A DNA stretch of 14,942 nucleotides, from assembly GCA_016215705.1 (NCBI GenBank), contig JACRIR010000173.1, forward strand, positions 1 to 14,942, in the 5' to 3' direction. The notes beneath the pieces were generated by a model that saw only the letters and a list, made by a program, of their open reading frames with translations, was not told the DNA's origin and did no database searches. Source of the DNA: Candidatus Poribacteria bacterium (GTDB taxonomy: Bacteria; Abyssobacteria; SURF-5). Positions 1 to 5,474 of this stretch are shown piece after piece. Each line of letters starts with the position of its first letter. Position 1 is the first letter of the stretch. Made by a program: the position numbers and the translations under genes.

Positions 1-6
1 GGTATA

Positions 7-174
7 TTATCGGACATTGAAAAGACAGCCAGGAAAGCGCACAAAACCGCAACCCGGACACCTCAAGCATTCGCACTGCAAGCCGTCATCCGGTCCGAAC
101 AAGGGAATCCCAGACTCCCGTGGACGCATCTCACGGACCAGCGCGGTGGTTATGGTTTTGTCGGTGCTTCGCAA
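7..174 (-). CDS. Possible small Cys-rich protein downstream of the VWA gene
   Basis: A 55-codon open frame begins three bases after the VWA stop codon, in the same frame. A TTG at 174 would give 55 residues; an ATG at 129 would give 40. The C-terminal half carries C-x-C-x2-C-x2-C followed by a further Cys, which could bind a metal or form a small zinc-ribbon-like knuckle. No Shine-Dalgarno precedes either start, so expression would have to come from translational coupling or from read-through of the VWA TGA. I do not recognise a family. The frame may be fortuitous, since it is short and lies at the window edge. Its position as the last member of the metallopeptidase/AAA+/VWA run is the main reason to list it. 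Confidence 0.3.
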   Translation of the reverse strand: MRSTDKTITTALVREMRPRESGIPLFGPDDGLQCECLRCPGCGFVRFPGCLFNVR

Positions 175-177
175 GGT

Positions 178-948
178 TCAGCGCAATAAATCGTTCAACA
201 GCCGGTAGAGCGTGCGCGGTAGCTCGTGGAATGCCTGCGCCTTAAAGAGACGTCCATGTCCGGTCTTGGCGATTGCCTGGCAGGCGTCAGGATCGGTGTT
301 GAAGTCACCCAGGAGAACTACGTGTAGAGTTCGGTACCGGGCAGCCTGAAGAATTGGGTCGGCGCCGGCTGTATACTTGCCGTCTGTTAGAAGGATCCCG
401 ACGCGGTTCTTATGGCGGCCGAGGGCCAACTGTTGAATCCCCTCCGCAAGCGCGGCCTCGATGTTGGTGTAGCCTATTGCGGGTACCTCGAGTATGACCT
501 TTGCGACTTGCGGAACAGACATTTTTATGCGCATCTTTTTGAGTGTCGATGCCGCTGACTCGAAGGCGATCAGTGCGAAGTCGGCAGACGGTAATCGGAA
601 CGCCAGTACGGTGGCTGCCACCGCCAACAGCGCAAGTTTTTGGCCGGACATGGAGAGCGAGGTGTCAAGCATCATGGCGCAACTGAGTTCCTTCTGCTCT
701 CTGTGGTGAACGACAAGGTCATCAGCGTCAGGATGTGGCTTAACCAGCGTATTATCAAAGGTTTGCTCCAGATTGAGCTCGGCGTGGGGGCGTTTCCGGA
801 ATGTGGCGTTCACCCGCTTCGCTTCTTTCCTGGAGACGCCCACAACGGCCTGCGCGCGGGTGAGGACGGCCCGGACAGCAGCCGCGCGGATTGCAAGCAT
901 GCGGCTTGGCGCATGCCTGTGCGCAGCCTTGAGGTCATGGTACCGCAC
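178..948 (-). CDS. VWA-domain protein, partner of the upstream MoxR-type ATPase
   Basis: 256 residues from a GTG start. A von Willebrand factor A domain fills about residues 88-256. Its metal-ion-dependent adhesion site is complete: D95-x-S97-x-S99, T161 in GYTN and D189 in LLTDG. VWA proteins of this kind pair with MoxR AAA+ ATPases as metal-insertion or complex-remodelling chaperones, so the likely partner is the product of the adjacent gene. A GGGAG six bases before the GTG could support independent initiation. However, the frame stays open upstream to 1095, inside the 3' end of the ATPase gene, with no other usable start, and the ~49 extra codons look protein-like (Leu/Asp/Ala-rich helix). 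A -1 frameshift at the A-run 1089-1097 would therefore join it to the ATPase. The product is probably cytoplasmic; there is no signal peptide or membrane segment. Substrate unknown. Confidence 0.85.
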   Translation of the reverse strand: MRYHDLKAAHRHAPSRMLAIRAAAVRAVLTRAQAVVGVSRKEAKRVNATFRKRPHAELNLEQTFDNTLVKPHPDADDLVVHHREQKELSCAMMLDTSLSMSGQKLALLAVAATVLAFRLPSADFALIAFESAASTLKKMRIKMSVPQVAKVILEVPAIGYTNIEAALAEGIQQLALGRHKNRVGILLTDGKYTAGADPILQAARYRTLHVVLLGDFNTDPDACQAIAKTGHGRLFKAQAFHELPRTLYRLLNDLLR

Positions 949-1079
949 GGCAATCTCCCACGCGAGGTCAGTTGACCCAAGATCACAAGCTAAGTCGAGA
1001 AGAGCGCTGCTGGAAGGCGCCGGTTTCAGGAAGTCCTGGTGGGCAGGGTTCGTCTTTTGGCTTGGTTCGCGGGTTGGCG

Positions 1080-1958
1080 CTAGGAAGCTTTTTTTTTAGC
1101 TGCATCCACTATGTCGTCAATAATCTGATAGGCGGATTTATTGACGTCATCGGCGAGGTCGACCCTGGTTGGCAGAGCTATGCGAGCAGCCCTTCGGATG
1201 GCGTCGGAGCCCTGAAATTGCGCAGCCAACTCCACCATGCTGATCGCTGCCCTGACACTGGCCCCCCGCCGTATCTGCGGTGTTTCACGGGTTGCCCGAA
1301 CTACGGTAACAGCCGTCCTGATCAAATCGTCGTGGGCATGCAGCGTCTCCGGGACATTCAATCGAACTATTTCCACCTCTTCATCATATGACTGATACTC
1401 GAGAAGGATGAGTTCAAAACGGTCACGAAGGGCTTCGCTTAGGTGACTGGTTGCCACGAATTCTCGCGGGTTCTGAGTGGCAATCACCGTAAAACCGTCA
1501 CGCGCTGCGATCTCGCCGTATTTTGGAACAAACAGGAGGCGTTCATCTAAACCGGGGAGCAAGACGTTTTGAACCGACTCAGGCATTCGATTGAGCTCGT
1601 TGATGAACAGAATCCCGGATTCAAGCATTGCCTGGGTCAGCGGGCCCGGAATGAATGAGGACTGACTGTAACCTTTCGCGAGCACGATCGGTGGATCGAA
1701 CCAACCAACGAGCTTTTGCTCGCTGTAGCTTTCGTCGCCGTCGACTCTGAAGAATGGACGGTTCAGATGGCGTGCAACTGCGAGCGCAAGCACGGTCTTG
1801 CCCACACCTACGGGGCCTTCGATGAGCAAGTTCCGGTTAAGCCTGACACACGCAAGTGCGGCCGCAAGCTCGTCTGCGCGGCCAATAATACGATGTTTCT
1901 GCTGAATGCCCTCTATTTCTTCAGCCAACTCCCCTGCCCTCACAATGCGGTTTGTCAC
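1080..1958 (-). CDS. MoxR-type AAA+ ATPase
   Basis: 292 residues from a GTG start. Walker A is GPVGVGKT (48-55). Walker B is ILFINE (116-121), with Asn where most relatives have Asp. Sensor 1 is ATQNP (160-164) and an arginine-finger region follows in EALRDRF (175-181). The fold is the MoxR/ChlI branch of AAA+, which forms rings and acts on a VWA partner. The gene overlaps the metallopeptidase gene by 38 bp and is followed at once by the VWA gene, so all three are likely one transcript. GGAGG lies about 15 bases before the GTG, rather far; another in-frame GTG at 1943 is possible. The last codons are three AAA lysines then GCT TCC TAG. The nine-A run is a candidate slippery site, so two products may be made: this 292-residue ATPase and an ATPase-VWA fusion. 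Confidence 0.9.
   Translation of the reverse strand: MTNRIVRAGELAEEIEGIQQKHRIIGRADELAAALACVRLNRNLLIEGPVGVGKTVLALAVARHLNRPFFRVDGDESYSEQKLVGWFDPPIVLAKGYSQSSFIPGPLTQAMLESGILFINELNRMPESVQNVLLPGLDERLLFVPKYGEIAARDGFTVIATQNPREFVATSHLSEALRDRFELILLEYQSYDEEVEIVRLNVPETLHAHDDLIRTAVTVVRATRETPQIRRGASVRAAISMVELAAQFQGSDAIRRAARIALPTRVDLADDVNKSAYQIIDDIVDAAKKKAS
1089..1097 (-). promoter_or_regulatory. Candidate -1 frameshift (slippery) site, nine A
   Basis: Nine consecutive A on the minus strand are read by the ATPase frame as three AAA codons, three codons before its stop. A -1 slip on A-AAA-AAA enters the open VWA frame exactly at the run; that frame is closed by a TAA immediately 5' of it. I see no strong downstream stem-loop and only weak upstream purine-rich pairing. 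Transcriptional slippage on the same run would have the same effect. Independent initiation at the GTG at 948 is the competing explanation. Confidence 0.45.
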
Positions 1959-2523
1959 GCTTGAAAAGTATTGCCTCCGGAAGCTTGGGCTTCAAGCCCA
2001 CAACTTCGCCGAATCGCCTCCGAAGCGCCTCGTGATTGAAACGAAGAAAATGGGTCATCTTATGGCTATGAGGCTCGCGCAGATATCCCTCTGATAAAGA
2101 CTGGACAGTCGCATCATATTTCTTTTCAGAGTGCGAGTGCTGGTAGAAACGGCCGGGGAACCTGCGAATGTCGCCATTGAACGCGGGACTGATGTGATAA
2201 AGCTCGTGGAACAATATCGTGAGCTTCTCGTCGAAAGAGAGATTCAAAAACCTCGGCACGCAGAAATAGATCACATAGAGTATTTCATTCCCGTTGTACA
2301 TAATCTTGGGTATCCGACAATACCAGTTCCTGCTCGTCTGTATTGTCCGGCGCCCCCCTTGGAATTTGAGCGGCACGAGCTTCGCCTGGAGCCCGTGTCG
2401 CTTGCCGTTGCGGGAACGCGACACGCCCACGAGGATTCTGTGGCTGTCAATATGCCGCAAAGCTTCACAGTGACGAGATATGTCACCGACAAGTTTCTTC
2501 ATATGATAAGAGTAGTCAAACAT
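1921..2523 (-). CDS. Putative zinc metallopeptidase (HExxH), first gene of the AAA+/VWA module
   Basis: 200 residues. The zinc-protease motif HELYH lies at 106-110 (H106, E107, H110) in the helix FDEKLTILFHELYHISP. A later His-rich stretch (H129, H131) could supply a third ligand. The layout resembles the small 'phage metallopeptidase-like' putative proteases; I infer this from the motif and flanks only. The frame is open to a TTG at 2613, but ATG 2523 has GAGGTG six bases upstream and begins at a sensible domain edge (MFDYSYHMKK), so I chose it. The extra 30 codons would then be part of a ~130-base leader from the promoter at 2662-2690. The 3' end overlaps the ATPase gene by 38 bp, which suggests coupled translation. 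No signal peptide, so it is probably cytoplasmic. Substrate unknown. Confidence 0.75.
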   Translation of the reverse strand: MFDYSYHMKKLVGDISRHCEALRHIDSHRILVGVSRSRNGKRHGLQAKLVPLKFQGGRRTIQTSRNWYCRIPKIMYNGNEILYVIYFCVPRFLNLSFDEKLTILFHELYHISPAFNGDIRRFPGRFYQHSHSEKKYDATVQSLSEGYLREPHSHKMTHFLRFNHEALRRRFGEVVGLKPKLPEAILFKRDKPHCEGRGVG

Positions 2524-2661
2524 GTGCCCCACCTCATGACAATTCAACCTCGGCCGGGTCTCAGCGCCCGAGCCGATCAACTGCTCGTGAAACGAATCCG
2601 GATTGGGGGTCAAACGACGTGCAGTGTGGGATTATGAGGACGTACCTTCGGCCCAAAGAAA

Positions 2662-2690
2662 AATATACACAAATCCTAAGACGATGTCAA
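2662..2690 (-). promoter_or_regulatory. Sigma-70-type promoter for the metallopeptidase/AAA+/VWA operon
   Basis: On the minus strand, a perfect -35 box TTGACA (2690-2685), a 17-base spacer and a -10 box TATATT (2667-2662) lie in an A/T-rich patch. Transcription would start near 2655, giving a leader of about 130 bases to the preferred ATG at 2523 or about 40 bases to the TTG at 2613. It is the clearest promoter in the window and shows that the module is a separate unit from the lpxD-like gene upstream of it. Confidence 0.75.
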
Positions 2691-2786
2691 TATCGAAAAA
2701 ATATATTCTATAAGTATTGTAATAGCAATGGGATACACATCAGATGAGACAACTTAGAGAAGACCGGGCGCCCCGCCTCGTCAGTA

Positions 2787-2810
2787 TTCTCATTCCTGCG
2801 AACATGAGAA
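2787..2810. repeat. Inverted repeat, 7-bp arms
   Basis: TTCTCAT (2787-2793) and its exact complement ATGAGAA (2804-2810) are separated by 10 bases. It lies in the 387-bp gap between the lpxD-like gene and the metallopeptidase start. It could fold in the 3' end of the lpxD transcript. There is no T-run, so it is not a clear intrinsic terminator. Confidence 0.5.
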
Positions 2811-2843
2811 CGACAAGGCGACTTCAGTTTCCTTGAAGCAACA

Positions 2844-2873
2844 GGGACAGAACCCACGTTCCGGGTCTGTCCC
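2844..2873. repeat. Hairpin with 11-bp stem, REP-like, downstream of the lpxD-like gene
   Basis: GGGACAGAACCC (2844-2855) pairs with GGGTCTGTCCC (2863-2873), with a single bulged A and a 7-base loop. It starts 38 bases beyond the lpxD-like stop codon on the minus strand, where it would stabilise or end the transcript, though no clean T-run follows. The GGGACA core recurs in the larger palindrome at 10307-10349, so both may be REP/RAYT-type palindromes rather than ordinary terminators. Confidence 0.55.
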
Positions 2874-2910
2874 GATGCTCACACAAGTTCGAGCGCGGTG
2901 AATTGCGCTT

Positions 2911-3744
2911 CTATTGTTTGTCAGAAGTTTGCTTGTTGGCGTTCTCTTTGTCAGCCAGTTGCCGTCGCAACTGCTGAAGCTCTCTAAGCATTTCGGGCAA
3001 GTCCTGTACAAGAACCTGGATCGATTTTTCCATCTCGAATGGCCTCGCAGGTGCGCCCATCACGCTTTGGCCGTCGTTCAGTCCTTTTGTTATGCCGGAG
3101 AACGGATGGATTGTGACGTTGTTCCCCACTTCAATGTGTCCGATGATGCCCGCTTTGTCGCCTACATACGATTCTGAGCCTATGATGGTGCTACCGGCGA
3201 TTCCGGCCTGGGGCCGAATCACAGTCTCCTCCCCCACTTCGACGTTATGACCGATCTGCACCAGATTGTCGATGCGGGCGCCACGTTTCACGCGAGTGGC
3301 CCCAATGGTAGCCCTGTCGATGGTTACGTTAGAGCCGATCCATACATTGTCTTCTATTTCAACTGTTCCGACCTGGGGAATCTTGTGGTTAATGCCGGAA
3401 TTGTTCGCGAAACCGAAACCGTCGCTCCCGATTATAGCGCCGCTGTTGATGGTAACATTTCGCCCGATTCGAATCCGTTCGCGAATCGTTGCATGAGGCA
3501 GTATAACCGTTCCCGAGCCGATTCGTGTATGCGGGCCAACAGAGACATGGTGGCCGATTTCGACACGATCTCCAATTCTTGCTCCATCGTCTATGACCAC
3601 GAAGGCGTTGATTACGACATCATTTCCGATGCTGACATTTTTTCCAATTACAGCAGTGTGATGAATGAAGTTATCCTGAGCGACAACACCAATTTCATAG
3701 CGATGCCCATTATTTGCCAGCGTCGCCAATGATGATCTCAACAT
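2911..3744 (-). CDS. LpxD-like acyltransferase lacking the N-terminal uridine-binding domain
   Basis: 277 residues, mostly left-handed beta-helix hexapeptide repeats (I-G-x-x-V type). It matches the core of UDP-3-O-acyl-glucosamine N-acyltransferase, which adds the second hydroxy-acyl chain to lipid A precursors using acyl-ACP. It has the IGSDGFGFA loop, KIPQVG, TIDRATIG (in place of the usual TIDRGAL), and IDNLVQIGHNV with the catalytic-type His. A C-terminal helix (about 235-270) would form the trimer bundle. Usual LpxD has ~340 residues; the first ~100, which bind the uridine, are absent. I chose ATG 3744 because AGGAGA stands six bases upstream; the frame runs on to a GTG at 3870. It may be a paralogue acting on another nucleotide sugar rather than the housekeeping LpxD. 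It follows the sigma-54 regulator gene, with a dyad and a sigma-54-like site between. Confidence 0.8.
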   Translation of the reverse strand: MLRSSLATLANNGHRYEIGVVAQDNFIHHTAVIGKNVSIGNDVVINAFVVIDDGARIGDRVEIGHHVSVGPHTRIGSGTVILPHATIRERIRIGRNVTINSGAIIGSDGFGFANNSGINHKIPQVGTVEIEDNVWIGSNVTIDRATIGATRVKRGARIDNLVQIGHNVEVGEETVIRPQAGIAGSTIIGSESYVGDKAGIIGHIEVGNNVTIHPFSGITKGLNDGQSVMGAPARPFEMEKSIQVLVQDLPEMLRELQQLRRQLADKENANKQTSDKQ

Positions 3745-3853
3745 ATTGTGTCTCCTATCTCTGCCAGCTCCCATTCTCGGCTTCCTGGCATACGTTAAAC
3801 TTTGGCATATATGAGCAATATTCATACCACTTTTGAAAGTTTCTACTGGATTA

Positions 3854-3869
3854 GGGAAAAGGAGTGCCA
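3854..3869 (-). promoter_or_regulatory. Possible sigma-54 (-24/-12) promoter for the lpxD-like gene
   Basis: The minus strand reads TGGCACTCCTTTTCCC, a perfect -24 element TGGCAC, the correct spacing, and TTCC where the consensus -12 is TTGC. Transcription would start near 3843, about 100 bases before the ATG at 3744. The site lies just downstream of a gene for a sigma-54 activator, and a dyad sits about 170 bp upstream of the start point, a normal enhancer distance. The changed -12 base keeps confidence low. Confidence 0.35.
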
Positions 3870-3998
3870 CAAGTGATTGTCAAGACATATCTTATGCCTC
3901 AAGATCATCTATTCATCACGCCTCTGCAAATACGCACACTGCACACATGTTGAGCAATTTAGACCGATGAAAGATATGACGGGAGGCGGGCTTATCAC

Positions 3999-4027
3999 TG
4001 TAACATATGGCTAAACATCATGTTACA
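3999..4027. promoter_or_regulatory. Dyad TGTAACAT-N13-ATGTTACA, possible enhancer/operator
   Basis: A perfect 8-bp inverted repeat with a 13-base spacer lies between the response-regulator stop (4057) and the lpxD-like gene. The 21-bp centre spacing (two helical turns) fits a dimeric DNA-binding protein on one face. A third, imperfect ATGTT half-site lies in the spacer on the minus strand. The likeliest binder is the adjacent NtrC-type regulator. Confidence 0.5.
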
Positions 4028-4056
4028 TAGGCGGACAAAAAAGGCCGACCATCGTA

Positions 4057-5469
4057 TCAGGCAGTTTCCGATTCGTCTTTGTAATTGTCGAGCCCGTATT
4101 TTTCGGTCTTATAGCGCATAATTTTCCTGGTGACTTGAAGCAACTCGGCGGCTTTTGTCTTGTTTCCCCCCGTCCTATCAAGCGCTTCGCGTATTAGTCG
4201 CTTCTCAAGGTCCTCGACTGTTTCTATGAGCGGAATTCCTTCATTGGGGAGCTTGACGCCATTCAAGAGGATTTGTTTGGGGTCTATCTGCTCACGGAGC
4301 CGGGTTATTTGGGCCGGAAAGTTCTCGATTCCTAATATGTCTGATTTTCCGAGGACCATGGCGCGCTCTATCACGTTTTCGAGCTCGCGGACATTGCCGG
4401 GCCAATCGTATTCAGTGAGTAAATTGAGCGCCTCATTCGAAACAGAAATAATATTCTTGCCCAGTTCTCGATTGAGCTTTGACAAGCAATGTTCGAGAAG
4501 AAGGGGAATGTCCTCTTTCCTCTCTCTCAGAGGCGGCAAATGGATTTCCACGACATTGAGCCGATAGTACAGGTCTTCGCGGAAAGTTCTCTCTTCCAGG
4601 AGGCGTTCCAGATGTTTGTTGGTTGCGCCTATGATACGCACGTCCACCCGTATTGTTTGTGTGCCTCCGACGGGTTCGAACTCTTTTTCCTGCAGCACCC
4701 TCAGCAGTTTTCCCTGCAACGGGATGGACATGAGCGCCAGCTCGTCAAGGAAAAGAGTTCCGCCGTCGGCAAGCTCGAAGCGGCCCATTCTATCGCTGTG
4801 CGCGCCTGTGAATGCGCCTTTGACGTGGCCGAAAAGTTCGCTTTCCAGTAGGTGTTCCGATAGCGCCGCACAGTTGACGACCACGAAGGGTTTGAGGTTG
4901 CGAGGACTCTTCGAGTGAATTGCACGTGCAACGAGTTCCTTCCCTGTCCCACTCTCCCCTGTTACAAGGACCGTGGTGTTTGCCGCGGCCACTTGCTCGA
5001 TCAGGCCGAAGACCTTCTGCATCTTCTGCGACTGGCCGACGAAATTGCTTATGTGGAACCGTGAATCGAGTTCGGCCCTCAACTGGATGTTCTCTTTTAT
5101 GAGAGACCGTTTTTCAATGGCGCGCAGAGCCAGTATCCGCAGCTCCTCCATGTCGAGCGGTTTCGTGACATAGTTTTCAGCGCCCAATTTCATGGCCTCG
5201 ACTGCGGTTTTGACCTCCCCGTAGGCCGTCATGATTATGACCGGCAATTCGCGGTATTCGGTTTTGGCATGCCGAAGCAGCTCCAACCCGTTCATCTTGG
5301 GCATACGCATGTCGCATATTATGAGATCGGGCCGCGAGGAGGTAATCTTTTGGAGCGCCTCTTCGCCGTTTTCAGCCAGGTCGACGACGCTGCCGTCCTC
5401 CTCGAAGAACATCTGGAGAACTCTCCGCATCTTTGCTTCGTCGTCCACAACGAGAATTTTCGACGGCAT
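4057..5469 (-). CDS. NtrC-family sigma-54-dependent response regulator
   Basis: 470 residues with the three classic parts. A receiver domain (about 1-120) has the acidic pocket D9/D10, phospho-acceptor D53 and K103. An AAA+ sigma-54 activation domain (about 142-375) has Walker A GESGTGKE at 171-178, GAFTGA at 218-223, which contacts sigma-54, and Walker B TLFLDE at 238-243. A Fis-type helix-turn-helix at the C-terminus carries NKTKAAELLQVTRK. Phosphorylation by the partner kinase should let it form a hexamer at an enhancer and open a sigma-54 promoter. It starts five bases after the kinase gene ends, with AGGA overlapping that junction, so the two are co-translated. Candidate targets in the window are the dyad at 3999-4027 and the promoter at 3854-3869. 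Complete, with no odd residues in the key motifs. Confidence 0.96.
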   Translation of the reverse strand: MPSKILVVDDEAKMRRVLQMFFEEDGSVVDLAENGEEALQKITSSRPDLIICDMRMPKMNGLELLRHAKTEYRELPVIIMTAYGEVKTAVEAMKLGAENYVTKPLDMEELRILALRAIEKRSLIKENIQLRAELDSRFHISNFVGQSQKMQKVFGLIEQVAAANTTVLVTGESGTGKELVARAIHSKSPRNLKPFVVVNCAALSEHLLESELFGHVKGAFTGAHSDRMGRFELADGGTLFLDELALMSIPLQGKLLRVLQEKEFEPVGGTQTIRVDVRIIGATNKHLERLLEERTFREDLYYRLNVVEIHLPPLRERKEDIPLLLEHCLSKLNRELGKNIISVSNEALNLLTEYDWPGNVRELENVIERAMVLGKSDILGIENFPAQITRLREQIDPKQILLNGVKLPNEGIPLIETVEDLEKRLIREALDRTGGNKTKAAELLQVTRKIMRYKTEKYGLDNYKDESETA

Positions 5470-5474
5470 TTCCT

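Noticed and set aside
2524-2613. TTG 2613 as the metallopeptidase start
   Set aside because: No Shine-Dalgarno is present, whereas ATG 2523 has a strong one. It would fit the promoter position, so it is not fully excluded.
3807-3822. TTGGCATATATGAGCA on the plus strand as a sigma-54 promoter
   Set aside because: The GG-to-GC spacing is one base short and it points away from any gene on that strand.
3745-3870. GTG 3870 as the start of the lpxD-like gene
   Set aside because: The ATG at 3744 has AGGAGA at ideal spacing, and the GTG lies inside the sigma-54-like site. Kept only as a possible ancestral remnant.
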